Source of the DNA: G963665215 sp963665215
GTDB taxonomy: Bacteria; Chloroflexota; Dehalococcoidia; Lucifugimonadales; CAUZJF01
Length of the DNA: 64,000 nucleotides
NCBI GenBank assembly: GCA_963665215.2
Contig: CAXXWW010000014.1
Coordinates: forward strand, 62,001 to 126,000
Reading direction: 5' to 3'
Position numbers and translations under genes: made by a program. Shown here in pieces: positions 18,090 through 25,840 of the stretch. The stretch's first letter is position 1, and each line of letters begins with the position of its first letter. The notes beneath the pieces were generated by a model that made no database searches, had not been told where the DNA came from, and saw only the letters and a list, made by a program, of their open reading frames with translations.

Positions 18090-19181
18090 ATGGGGAGCGG
18101 CGCTGGGGCGAAGGTGAGATGGAGCAAGGTGATCTGCAAGGAGCCAGGAGACTACATCGGATGGCCCAGCATTGGAATGAAGGCGGACGGTGAGCTCATG
18201 GTGGTCTTTTCGGGTGAAAGGGATGCCCATGTCTGCCCCTACGGCAAGACCCAGTTGGTGAGGAGCCAGGATGGAGGGGAGAGCTGGTCGCCGCCTGAGA
18301 CTATCAACAACACGCCGCTGGACGACAGAGACGCAGGTATCGTGGTGATGCGCTCCGGCACTATCGTGGTCAGCTGGTTCGCGGGTGCAGGATGGAAGTA
18401 TCCGGAAAGATATCTAGAGCGCCATGGGGCCGCAGTGGTAGACCAGTGGCGACGCCACTACAACAAGATAGGTCAAGAGGTCATACGACAATGGGACGGC
18501 CACTGGACCCGCCGCTCGACGGACGGAGGACAGACATGGGAGCCGCCAGTGAACAGCATCGCCACCGCGCCTCACGGCCCTATTGAGCTCCACGACGGCA
18601 GGCTCCTGTTCGTTGGCAACGCCGAGCTTGACGGCGAGAGTTCCCTGGTGTCGGTGGAGTCCACCGACGAGGCCCGCTCATGGCGTCTCATAGGCACCGT
18701 CCCGGTGCCGGAGGAGGACGCTGAGGACCTGACCTACTACGAGCCTCATCCGGTGGAGCTACCGGACAATCGGATCGTCTGTCTCTGGCGGTACCAGCAC
18801 CGGGAACAATCTAGACAGGACTCGCACATGCGGCAGACCGAGAGCGGCGATGGAGGGAAGACATGGACTGTTACCCAACCCACGCCCATCTGGGGCTACC
18901 CTCCGCACCTGATACGGCTCCACAGCGGTGACCTGCTGGTCAGCTATGGTCACCGCCGGCCTGCCTTCGGACAGCGCGCCTGTATCAGTTACGACGGAGG
19001 GCAGACCTGGGACATCGAGGACGAGATCGTACTCCGCGACGACGCTCACAACGACGACCTGGGTTACCCGGCTTCGATTGAGCTTGAGCGGGGAGAGCTG
19101 CTCACCGTCTACTACCAGGTGGACGAGGTCGGAGAGAAGACCAGCCTCATGGCCACCCGCTGGTCACTCAACCAGTCCTGA
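18090..19181 (+). CDS. Sialidase-like (BNR/Asp-box) beta-propeller protein
   Basis: 363 residues. Four Asp-box motifs mark propeller blades: SQDGGESW (about 64), STDGGQTW (about 143), SGDGGKTW (about 252) and SYDGGQTW (about 299). The fold is that of exo-alpha-sialidase-like proteins, but no signal peptide is present, so an extracellular sialidase is unlikely. A cytosolic glycosidase or ligand-binding propeller fits better. It starts at ATG 18090 after AGGAGG. Confidence 0.75.
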   Translation: MGSGAGAKVRWSKVICKEPGDYIGWPSIGMKADGELMVVFSGERDAHVCPYGKTQLVRSQDGGESWSPPETINNTPLDDRDAGIVVMRSGTIVVSWFAGAGWKYPERYLERHGAAVVDQWRRHYNKIGQEVIRQWDGHWTRRSTDGGQTWEPPVNSIATAPHGPIELHDGRLLFVGNAELDGESSLVSVESTDEARSWRLIGTVPVPEEDAEDLTYYEPHPVELPDNRIVCLWRYQHREQSRQDSHMRQTESGDGGKTWTVTQPTPIWGYPPHLIRLHSGDLLVSYGHRRPAFGQRACISYDGGQTWDIEDEIVLRDDAHNDDLGYPASIELERGELLTVYYQVDEVGEKTSLMATRWSLNQS

Positions 19182-19277
19182 GCCTCTCGGAGTGACGGCA
19201 TCGTCGAATGGGTTTTCAAGCACCGTGCCAGGAGAATCGCCATGTGGAGTCAAGACCAGCACTAGGACTCGGAGCAC

Positions 19278-20279
19278 ATGACGCCCGCGGAGCGGCTCCA
19301 GCAGATGCTGCGAGGCTTTGACGTCACACAGCTCATCTACGTCGTCGCGAAGCTAGGCGTTGCGGACCACCTCGAGGACGGACCCCGGAGCAGCGGGGAG
19401 CTGGCTCGCGCGGTGGGCGCAGACCCTCGGGCACTCTACCGTGTGCTGCGGGCCGTCGCATCCATCGGCATACTCGCCCGGAGGGGCCGTGACCGCTTTG
19501 AGCTCGCGCCCCTGGGCGAGCTGCTCCGGACGGGGCCGCCAAACTCGATGCGCGACTCTGCCATCATGTGGGGTGAGGAGTGGTCGTGGCGGGCCTGGGG
19601 CGCGCTGCTCCATAGTGTGCAGACGGGCAGCACCGCCTTCGAGCACGTGGCCGGCATGGGCCTTTTTGAGTATCTGGAGAGAAACAGGGGGGCGGCGGAG
19701 ATCTTCAACAATGCCATGACCCGGGGGTCCGAAGCGATGGTCGATGAGATAGTCGATGCCTACGACTTCTCGGGAATAGCGAAGATCGTGGACGTCGGGG
19801 GTGGACACGGTGCCTTCTTGGCAGGCCTCCTGAAGGCGAACCCGCAGATAAGTGGCGTGCTCTTCGACGTGCCCTCAGTGATCGAGGGCGCGGGGGACCG
19901 GATAGCGGCGGCAGGGGTTGCCGACCGGTGCGAGCTCGTTGGCGGCAGCTTCTTCGAGTCGGTGCCCCAGGGTGGCGACGCCTATATCCTCAAGTGGATC
20001 ATCCACGACTGGGAGGACAGCAAGGCCGTGGCGATTCTCCGGAACTGCCGGAGCGCCATCACGGAACACGGCAGGCTTCTGCTTGTCGAAAGGCTGCTCC
20101 CTGCCGCCGATGAGCCGTACTCCCAGCTGCGGGGCGACATAACGATGATGGTGTTGCCGGGCGGCATGGAGCGGACTGAGGCCGAGTTCCGCGCGCTGCT
20201 GGAATCTGCGGGATTCAGGCTTTCAGAGGTAATCGAGAGTCCATCGGAGCTCAACGTGCTGGTGGGCACGCCCATCTAG
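19278..20279 (+). CDS. SAM-dependent O-methyltransferase
   Basis: 333 residues of the plant-COMT/hydroxyneurosporene-type O-methyltransferase family. An N-terminal winged-helix dimerisation domain is visible (GVADHLEDGPRSSGELARAV and ALYRVLRAVASIGIL). The SAM-binding domain begins at IVDVGGGHGAFLAGLL near 173. The catalytic-base region is WIIHDWEDSKAVAILRNC near 240. It methylates a hydroxyl on an unknown small molecule. The next gene downstream is a PhyH-type oxygenase. Confidence 0.88.
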   Translation: MTPAERLQQMLRGFDVTQLIYVVAKLGVADHLEDGPRSSGELARAVGADPRALYRVLRAVASIGILARRGRDRFELAPLGELLRTGPPNSMRDSAIMWGEEWSWRAWGALLHSVQTGSTAFEHVAGMGLFEYLERNRGAAEIFNNAMTRGSEAMVDEIVDAYDFSGIAKIVDVGGGHGAFLAGLLKANPQISGVLFDVPSVIEGAGDRIAAAGVADRCELVGGSFFESVPQGGDAYILKWIIHDWEDSKAVAILRNCRSAITEHGRLLLVERLLPAADEPYSQLRGDITMMVLPGGMERTEAEFRALLESAGFRLSEVIESPSELNVLVGTPI

Positions 20280-20757
20280 CCCCGCAGGGGTAGGCCCACA
20301 GAGAGGGTGCGCCCCCAGACGGCGAGGCCGCCCGACGCATGGGCCGGCGGCGATCGGGATTCCGGCCGTGGCGGACACAAATTCATCCGGTGGAGAGGCT
20401 GTTGACAGAAACGGATCACGCACCCAGAGTACCCCCTACCGACGACTGACCCCCCGCCCTTGGCGCGGACTCATTCACCTCGACCCGGTCCGGCTGAGAG
20501 GGACCCGCCGGTGGCGAGGCCTGGAGGCCCGCAGGTCGCTGCTTTGGGGCTGCGCATCTCGACACCGCGTCTGCCTATACGCGTATGTAACCCGATCTGG
20601 ACTTAGCACCGTTCATCGCGCCGTCTTTCGGAGCGAGCGCTCTGGAATGGGGCGTCCTTGCGTAGATGCCACCGGGCGGGTAGAATCAGGCTCACCAAAA
20701 TTGACTCCCTTTCACAGGTAACAGAGGCGCACGAGAACCCGTCGGGGGGACACTTCT
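20280..20757. other. Intergenic gap, nothing recognised
   Basis: 478 bp between the methyltransferase and the PhyH gene. An open frame at 20368-20721 has Arg/Ser-rich, low-information content typical of out-of-frame GC-rich DNA and is not accepted as a gene. Confidence 0.5.
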
Positions 20758-21525
20758 ATGGCTTTCAAGTTATCGGAAAACCACATAGTTCAATTCCAGA
20801 TGCAGGGATATACAGTCTTCAATCAGATCATTCCAACGTCTCTCATTCGGGATCTCCGCAAGGCCAGCGACAGCGCTCGAGAGATCGCTCGCCAAGAGAG
20901 TGGGCCACAGATCCAGAGGCTACAGCCCGTTGACAGTTACGATATCGTCCAGAAGCCGTTTATCGACTTCGGCGAGCTGCCGGAGCTGGTGGATGCGGTA
21001 GCCGGGGTCCTTACGCCACGTCACCGGCCTTCTTCCGGCACAAAAACCCTTGGAATCCTCCTGGAACCCGCTGAGATGCCTTACTGCACCCCGTGGCATC
21101 GAGATGTGGACGTCTCGAAGGTCAACAGCGTTTTCGATGACATCAACTACTTCAATCAGATCAACTGCCCACTGTACGAGGACAGCTCCCTATGGTTCGT
21201 ACCAGGCAGCCATCTGAGACGGGACGATCTCCCTCGGGAGAGCGAGCTGTTTCCCAGCGAGCGGCCGAGAGGGATGATCGATTTCCCGGGCAGGTCCGCG
21301 GAGGAGCGGGAACGTCTCTGCCTCGAATACACCCGCAGTATGCCCGGCGCCATCCAACTGCACCTGGAGGCAGGCGATTACGCCCTATATAGGCCCACAG
21401 CCTGGCACATCGGCAACTACGTTCCATATATCAAGCGGGCGACCCTGCACGATGCTGTGTCCACGCCCGAGTACGACGAATTTCGAAAAGGGGCGACGAC
21501 CAGCAAGGACGGCGAGAGCTCATGA
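20758..21525 (+). CDS. Phytanoyl-CoA dioxygenase (PhyH) family protein
   Basis: 255 residues of the Fe(II)/2-oxoglutarate-dependent oxygenase superfamily. The facial triad is visible as HxD in PWHRDVDVS (about residue 119) and the distal His in PTAWHIGNYVPY. The 2-oxoglutarate-binding Arg is probably in KRATLHDAV. A strand typical of the family is present as LWFVPGSHLRRD. The start is ATG 20758 after a GGGGGGA stretch. It probably hydroxylates or demethylates a small organic molecule; PhyH genes are often numerous in marine Chloroflexota. Confidence 0.85.
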   Translation: MAFKLSENHIVQFQMQGYTVFNQIIPTSLIRDLRKASDSAREIARQESGPQIQRLQPVDSYDIVQKPFIDFGELPELVDAVAGVLTPRHRPSSGTKTLGILLEPAEMPYCTPWHRDVDVSKVNSVFDDINYFNQINCPLYEDSSLWFVPGSHLRRDDLPRESELFPSERPRGMIDFPGRSAEERERLCLEYTRSMPGAIQLHLEAGDYALYRPTAWHIGNYVPYIKRATLHDAVSTPEYDEFRKGATTSKDGESS

Positions 21526-21589
21526 GATGCATCGCCGAGCTATGTCTCCAGTCTAAACACTGGCCAGGAAGGGTTCACTAATCAGATCT

Positions 21590-21660
21590 TAGGGGCAGGG
21601 GCTTGGGGATTCCCCCAAACCCTTAGGGCCGGTGGGAAGAAGAAACCTTCATTTCAGAAG
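21590..21660. repeat. Partial dispersed repeat
   Basis: Contains AGGGGCAGGGGCTTGGGGAT and GGTGGGAAGAAGAAACC, the same right-hand segments as at 15540-15615, without the central CCTGAGCC core. Confidence 0.5.
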
Positions 21661-21794
21661 TAACTAACGACTAGGCTGCGTGTTGAGAAGGCGGCAGACC
21701 TGGATAGGGGTCACGGGACCGGCGACGAGGCCCCTGTTCGTGGCGCGAGCCGGGTGGGGGAGGCCCATAAATGCCGAGGTCGGCGGGAGGAGGG

Positions 21795-22469
21795 CTAGCC
21801 GGTGGCGGAAGAGAGCAACTCTCTCTGGCCTGCGTCCCCCAGGGCGGCCGTGTACATACAGCCGCTGTCGCCGTCGCAGATGCACTCGGCTCGCTGGATA
21901 TCCAGGTCCAGCATGGAGGAGATGAGGTGGAGGTCGAAGTTGCACACCGAGTCGTTCTCCAGCGCGACACACCTGAACGGGCAGTTGAGGAGTCTGATCC
22001 TCAGGGTGCCCTCCTCGACGTCCGCCTCTGGGGAGAAGTCTGCCTCCCCAAGGTGGCGCATCAGGGTGTCCAGACGATACGCCAGGTCCTTGCCCGCTAG
22101 CTCGCCGTCGTACGTCCGGGTCACGTTAGTGGAGAGCCGTCGAAACACCAGCTCCAGTATCTGCTGTCCGTTCTTTGCCGAGATGTCTCCGGCGGTCATG
22201 CCGGACAGCTCGTGGACCATCATCCCCAGTAGCTGGTCGTAGTCTTTGGGCAGCGCCTCTTGGCCGCCGTCCGTCAGGTAGAAGGAGTACTCCGGGCGGC
22301 CGGTTTTCTTGCGGACCTCCTCAAACGCCACCAGCCGGTCGCGCTGCAAGATATCCAGGTGCCGCCTTATGGTTGCGGGGGCCAGGCCGATTGTCTTGGC
22401 AAGCCCGTCTACGGTATCGTGATTGTTTCTCTGCAGCAATTGCAGAATTCGAAGGCGCGTGCCCTCCAT
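21795..22469 (-). CDS. SufR-like Fe-S-sensing winged-helix transcriptional regulator
   Basis: 224 residues. The N-terminal winged HTH is clear (LRILQLLQRNNHDTVDGLAK followed by LAPATIRRHLDILQRD). The C-terminal domain carries cysteines in the order CPFRC, then C in SVCNFD, then CIC and C in SGCMY, the arrangement used by SufR-type regulators to hold an iron-sulfur cluster. It probably represses or activates its own and neighbouring genes in response to Fe-S or redox status. Its start is ATG 22469, about 30 bases downstream of a good minus-strand promoter. No suf genes are in the window. Confidence 0.8.
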   Translation of the reverse strand: MEGTRLRILQLLQRNNHDTVDGLAKTIGLAPATIRRHLDILQRDRLVAFEEVRKKTGRPEYSFYLTDGGQEALPKDYDQLLGMMVHELSGMTAGDISAKNGQQILELVFRRLSTNVTRTYDGELAGKDLAYRLDTLMRHLGEADFSPEADVEEGTLRIRLLNCPFRCVALENDSVCNFDLHLISSMLDLDIQRAECICDGDSGCMYTAALGDAGQRELLSSATG

Positions 22470-22506
22470 TTGTTCTTTATACCGCCTTTAGAAGTGATCC
22501 CTGTAA

Positions 22507-22536
22507 AGTATAGGTTGCCGCTGCTCGGTTTGTCAA
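22507..22536 (-). promoter_or_regulatory. Promoter of the SufR-like regulator
   Basis: On the minus strand TTGACA (22536-22531), an 18-bp spacer and TATACT (22512-22507). Transcription would start near 22500 and leave a leader of about 30 bases before ATG 22469. Confidence 0.7.
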
Positions 22537-22551
22537 CGTACGTGGCGTTGA
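22533..22551. promoter_or_regulatory. Candidate operator of the SufR-like regulator
   Basis: A perfect inverted repeat TCAACG-7-CGTTGA overlaps the -35 box of the regulator promoter. It also lies upstream of the divergent promoter at 22583. A direct repeat TGAAAAGCTT follows at 22549-22558 and 22575-22584. Position and symmetry suggest autoregulation; this is inference. Confidence 0.45.
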
Positions 22552-22582
22552 AAAGCTTTTTTTGCTACCATGCATGAAAAGC

Positions 22583-22612
22583 TTGACGTGTAAGGGCATT
22601 TCACTATATAAT
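22583..22612 (+). promoter_or_regulatory. Promoter for the zinc-ribbon gene at 22752
   Basis: TTGACG (22583-22588), an 18-bp spacer and a consensus TATAAT (22607-22612). This is one of the best promoter matches in the window; it points away from the SufR-like gene. Confidence 0.7.
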
Positions 22613-22751
22613 ATGGTGCTGTTCGGAGGCCTACCCGCGGCGGGCAAGTGGTGGAACAGTAGGGGTCACTGCGGGTTTTCGGCAGGAGTTGGAGCGACGG
22701 ACGGACTCGACGTCGCGGGGTGGAAGAGGCCGGCGAGGGAGGTGGAGCGAA

Positions 22752-22949
22752 TTGGTAGATCTCAAGGCTTGTCCCAGATGTGGCGGCGACGTGCACAGGT
22801 TGAGAGACACGTACGGCCAGTACACGGAGTGCCTCCAGTGCGGGCACGTCGCTTATATCGTCGAGGTCAGGCGAAGCTTCGACTGGATGAAGGGAAAACA
22901 GAAGCCGCGAAGGCCAAGGAAGGCCGCAAGAAAAAGCGACGCCGCATAG
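22752..22949 (+). CDS. Small zinc-ribbon protein
   Basis: 65 residues from TTG 22752, which is preceded by GGAGGTGGAGCG. Two CxxC knuckles, CPRCGG and CLQCGH, separated by 17 residues form a zinc ribbon, followed by a very basic tail rich in Lys and Arg that could bind nucleic acid. A longer in-frame GTG start at 22689 would add an Arg/Gly-rich stretch without a ribosome site. It is transcribed divergently from the Fe-S regulator and may belong to its regulon. Function unknown. Confidence 0.6.
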   Translation: MVDLKACPRCGGDVHRLRDTYGQYTECLQCGHVAYIVEVRRSFDWMKGKQKPRRPRKAARKSDAA

Positions 22950-23073
22950 AGGTCGTTGGCCGGCCACGGAAGGTGGAGTCTGCTTGCCCACGCGTACGGG
23001 GGGCGGCGACCGGCCCTGAGTCGCGGCGCCGGCGCCTTCGTGAAAGGTGGGCGACTGCGGGTGCAAAAGTCGC

Positions 23074-23102
23074 TTGACTTCCCAGAACCCCCGTGCTAGA
23101 GT
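23074..23102 (+). promoter_or_regulatory. Candidate promoter for the gene at 23169
   Basis: TTGACT (23074-23079), a 17-bp spacer and TAGAGT (23097-23102), about 65 bases upstream of the start codon. Confidence 0.45.
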
Positions 23103-23168
23103 TCTGCATCTAATGCCATGACACACGCGTTCTAGACAATGTATAGGTGAAGGTAAAAAGGAGTGGAA

Positions 23169-23429
23169 ATGTCGCTATCGAGTGGGGGAGGTGCGGTTGA
23201 GCCGGAGGTCTTGGATGCCCCGACCTGTCGGCATGAGTGGCTGATCGATTCGCTGGCCGGACCGTCGAGCAGGGGCGTTTGCCGCCTCTGCGGCGAAGAA
23301 AGGCACTTCCAGAACTACATCGAAGGCTCCTCCTGGGGATACGACAGGTCGCTAGACCCGCCGGCCGGTGGCTCCCGCATCCCCACCAATGGGATTGCTC
23401 GGAAGGAGAAGGTCCTCGACGAGGAGTAG
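23169..23429 (+). CDS. Small conserved-looking protein with a Cys/His zinc site
   Basis: 86 residues from ATG 23169, six bases after AAAAGGAG. A CRHEW motif near residue 20 and CRLCGEERHFQNY near 40 give two Cys/His pairs suitable for one zinc ion; the CRLCGE form is typical of tiny single-zinc proteins in Chloroflexota. It has its own promoter and is followed by a strong terminator, so it is a monocistronic unit. Function unknown. Confidence 0.65.
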   Translation: MSLSSGGGAVEPEVLDAPTCRHEWLIDSLAGPSSRGVCRLCGEERHFQNYIEGSSWGYDRSLDPPAGGSRIPTNGIARKEKVLDEE

Positions 23430-23464
23430 CCGGAACCGAGACCGTCTGGAGGAAGGAAAACAGT

Positions 23465-23501
23465 GAGACACGGCTGTCCTACGGGTGGCCGTGTCTCTTT
23501 T
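23465..23501. terminator. Rho-independent terminator
   Basis: Perfect 10-bp stem GAGACACGGC / GCCGTGTCTC with a 13-base loop followed by TTTT. It lies between the convergent gene at 23169 and cofE and could serve the plus-strand gene. Confidence 0.85.
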
Positions 23502-23527
23502 GGTCCCCGCAAGATTCGGCCCCCGGG

Positions 23528-24325
23528 CTAGCGGAACAGGTCTGCTGACCGGTCACGGAGCAGGGGGCCGACACCGCCCGTGGCAGAAGAGTATGGGTAG
23601 CCCCTCACGATGGCCACGGGGGTCCCGCTGGCCTTGGCCATGACCAGTTCGCCCGCGCCCGCCAGCTCGTCGGCCACTGCAACCCTGGTGACCTTGAGGG
23701 TTTTGCCGGAGGTGTCGCGAGTGCCCCTGTAGTCTTTAAAGGGGTCCATGCCGGCGACCCCGATGGCGAAGTTGGCGTGCCCCTCCCGCCATGCGCGCCC
23801 AAACGTGTCCGAGATGACCACGGCGACCGTGTGCCCGGGGGACGCGCGTCGCAGCTCTTCTCGGATGCCGCGCGCCGAGGCGTCGGGGTCTATGGGCAGG
23901 AGCGACACCACGTCGTCCCCTGGCACGTTAGACGCGTCCACGCCGCTGTTAGCGCACACGAAGCCGTGCCTTGTTTCCGTTATCAGTATCCCCCGGACCG
24001 GGTCCATCCTGACGATGGCGCGGCTCTCCCGCAGCACCAGCTCGATCAGTCTCGGGTCGCGGCCACTCTCCTCGGCCATCCGGAGCGCCAGGGGCGATGG
24101 CTCCACCGTGCTCAGCCGGACCAGTCTCCCCTCAGCCTTGGAGACGATCTTCTGCGTGACTACGAGGATATCTCCCTCCTCCACCGGCGTGCCCTGCGCC
24201 ACTGACGCTTGGGCTATCAACTCGCCAACTCGGTCGTCGGGCCGGACCTCCGGTATGCCGGACACGCCGATGACCTCGACACGCGGTGGGCCTCTTTCAT
24301 GCTTTGTGGCGGCGATGGGTCCCAT
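23528..24325 (-). CDS. cofE: Coenzyme F420-0:L-glutamate ligase
   Basis: 265 residues. CofE adds glutamate residues to F420-0 using GTP. The family pattern is clear: VIGVSGIPEVRPDD at the N-terminus, GDILVVTQKIVSKAEG near 50, CANSGVDASNVPGDD near 120, ISDTFGRAWREGHANFAIGVAG near 170, and a C-terminal GELVMAKASGTPVAIVRG. ATG 24325 is chosen because a promoter ends just upstream; the ATG at 24352 lies inside that promoter. Its presence implies F420-dependent redox chemistry in the cell. The last codons lie close to the terminator at 23465. Confidence 0.93.
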   Translation of the reverse strand: MGPIAATKHERGPPRVEVIGVSGIPEVRPDDRVGELIAQASVAQGTPVEEGDILVVTQKIVSKAEGRLVRLSTVEPSPLALRMAEESGRDPRLIELVLRESRAIVRMDPVRGILITETRHGFVCANSGVDASNVPGDDVVSLLPIDPDASARGIREELRRASPGHTVAVVISDTFGRAWREGHANFAIGVAGMDPFKDYRGTRDTSGKTLKVTRVAVADELAGAGELVMAKASGTPVAIVRGYPYSSATGGVGPLLRDRSADLFR

Positions 24326-24334
24326 GACGGACGG

Positions 24335-24363
24335 GTTATAGCACGGCGTCATCGGGGTGTCAA
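24335..24363 (-). promoter_or_regulatory. Promoter of cofE, possibly giving a leaderless mRNA
   Basis: Minus strand TTGACA (24363-24358), a 17-bp spacer and TATAAC (24340-24335). A start of transcription about seven bases downstream falls within a few bases of ATG 24325, and no ribosome site is visible before that codon. Confidence 0.55.
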
Positions 24364-24437
24364 CGCGCGGCCGGAAGCCGTGTCCCCGGCGATGATATAC
24401 TTTAGGCCCCAGACTGGATAATGGGCTGGAGGCGTCG

Positions 24438-25325
24438 GTGACGGTTCTGAGGAGCCTGCTGTTCGTGCCGGGGAACCGGCCCAGGATGCTTGAGAAGGCG
24501 CTGGGTCTGTCCCCCGACGCCTACATGCCGGACATGGAGGACGCTGTCCCGGCGGGCGAGAAAGAGAGCGCCCGCACCGTCACGGCGTACTTTTTGCCCC
24601 GGCTTGGGGCGGCTGGTCCTCTCGTTATCCCTAGGGTCAATCCCGTGGACTCCGGCCTATTGGAGGACGATCTCGTCGCGGTGGTGGGCCCCCACATCTA
24701 CGGGGTGTCGGTGGGCAAGACCGACGGTGCCGATCAGGTCCGTCGAATATCCGACCTGATCGACGCGCTGGAAAAGCGGGTCGGGCTGGAGGTGGGCCGC
24801 ACCCGGCTGGTGCCGTGGATCGAGTCTGCCATGGCGTTGGTAAACGCCTACGAGATCTGCAGCGCCTCGCCCAGGGTGGTGGCGGTAGCCTTCGGCGCAG
24901 AGGACTTCACCAATGACATGGGCATCGTGCGCACTGGGGATGACGTGGAGATCGGGTATCCCAGAAGTGTGGTGTGCGTGGCGGCCGGGGCTGCCGGCGT
25001 CCTGGCGTTGGACACGCCCTATTTCAAACTGCGCGACCTGGACGGTCTGAGGCGTGACGCCCGTGCCGCCAGGAGATACGGCTTCCGCGGAAAGTTCGCC
25101 ATCCACCCAGACCAGATCGACGTCATTAACGAGGCGTTTGCTCCGTCCGCCGAGGAGATAGAGCACGCCCGTAGGGTTGTGGCAGCATTCGAGGAGGCCG
25201 AGCGGTCGGGGCGAGGCGCCACGTCCCTGGACGGCGAGGTCATCGACGCCCCGGTGGTCAAGCGGGCGCGAAACCTCCTGGGGCTTGCGGGGATGGTCTC
25301 GAAGCACCCGCCGGTGGGAGAGTGA
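24438..25325 (+). CDS. HpcH/HpaI aldolase/citrate lyase beta (CitE-like) protein
   Basis: 295 residues starting at GTG. The fold is that of the CitE/malyl-CoA lyase group: RSLLFVPGNRPRMLEKAL at the N-terminus, DMEDAVPAGEKE near 32 with metal-binding acidic residues, LVPWIESAMALVNAYEI near 127, VAFGAEDFTNDMG near 155 and a C-terminal GKFAIHPDQIDVINEAF. It probably cleaves or forms a C-C bond next to a CoA thioester (for example malyl-, citramalyl- or methylmalyl-CoA). It overlaps folB by TGATG, so the two are translationally coupled. Confidence 0.9.
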   Translation: MTVLRSLLFVPGNRPRMLEKALGLSPDAYMPDMEDAVPAGEKESARTVTAYFLPRLGAAGPLVIPRVNPVDSGLLEDDLVAVVGPHIYGVSVGKTDGADQVRRISDLIDALEKRVGLEVGRTRLVPWIESAMALVNAYEICSASPRVVAVAFGAEDFTNDMGIVRTGDDVEIGYPRSVVCVAAGAAGVLALDTPYFKLRDLDGLRRDARAARRYGFRGKFAIHPDQIDVINEAFAPSAEEIEHARRVVAAFEEAERSGRGATSLDGEVIDAPVVKRARNLLGLAGMVSKHPPVGE

Positions 25326-25696
25326 TGTTGGCCCAGGACCGGATTCAGCTGGAGGGAATGGTGTTCCACGGCTTCCACGGCGTCAATCCTGCCGAACGGG
25401 AGACGGGGCAGCCCTTCGTGGTGGACCTGGATGTGCACACAGACCTGCGCCCCGCTGGGCTGTCCGACGACCTCCAGGACACGGTCAGCTACTCCGCCCT
25501 GTACAGCTTGGTCAAGCAAGTCCTGGAGGGCCCCCCCCGGGACCTGCTGGAGTCCGTGGCGGAGAACATCGCACGGCGTGTCCTCGATGAGTACGACGTG
25601 GACGCGGTCAGGGTCAGGGTGAAAAAGCCCGAGGCGCCGATCAAGGGCGCCATACTGGCCGGCGCGGCCGTCGAGATCTTTCGAGAGAGGGTCTAG
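25325..25696 (+). CDS. folB: Dihydroneopterin aldolase
   Basis: 123 residues, normal for FolB, which cleaves dihydroneopterin to 6-hydroxymethyl-dihydropterin in folate synthesis. Motifs: EGMVFHGFHGVNPAERETGQ at the start, the VSYSALYSLVKQVLE region, the Glu of DLLESVAENIARRVL, and VRVKKPEAPIKG near the end with the conserved KPxAP. The ATG shares its first base with the upstream stop. No other folate gene is close by. Confidence 0.93.
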   Translation: MLAQDRIQLEGMVFHGFHGVNPAERETGQPFVVDLDVHTDLRPAGLSDDLQDTVSYSALYSLVKQVLEGPPRDLLESVAENIARRVLDEYDVDAVRVRVKKPEAPIKGAILAGAAVEIFRERV

Positions 25697-25709
25697 GAGG
25701 CTGATGACA

Positions 25710-25840
25710 TACGGGGTTTGGGGGGGGCGAAGCCCCGGCGCCTGTCCTGAGCCTGCCGAAGGGCCGGGAGTCTGAGAGCCTGCCCTGAGCATAGTCGAAG
25801 GGGTGCCCCTCAGAAATGATTTGTCCCCCCTTCCTGGCCA
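25710..25840. repeat. Dispersed palindromic repeat, left half
   Basis: Contains GGGGCGAAGCCCC, the core CCTGTCCTGAGCCTGCCGAA, a second core CCTGCCCTGAGCATAGTCGA and CCCCTCAGAAATGATTTGTC. It ends in CCCCCCTTCCTGGCCA, where the IS481 element begins; the right half resumes at 27127. Confidence 0.7.

Noticed and set aside
20368..20721. A 117-codon frame between the methyltransferase and PhyH genes
   Set aside because: Arg/Ser/Thr-rich composition without motifs, no ribosome site; typical of non-coding GC-rich DNA.
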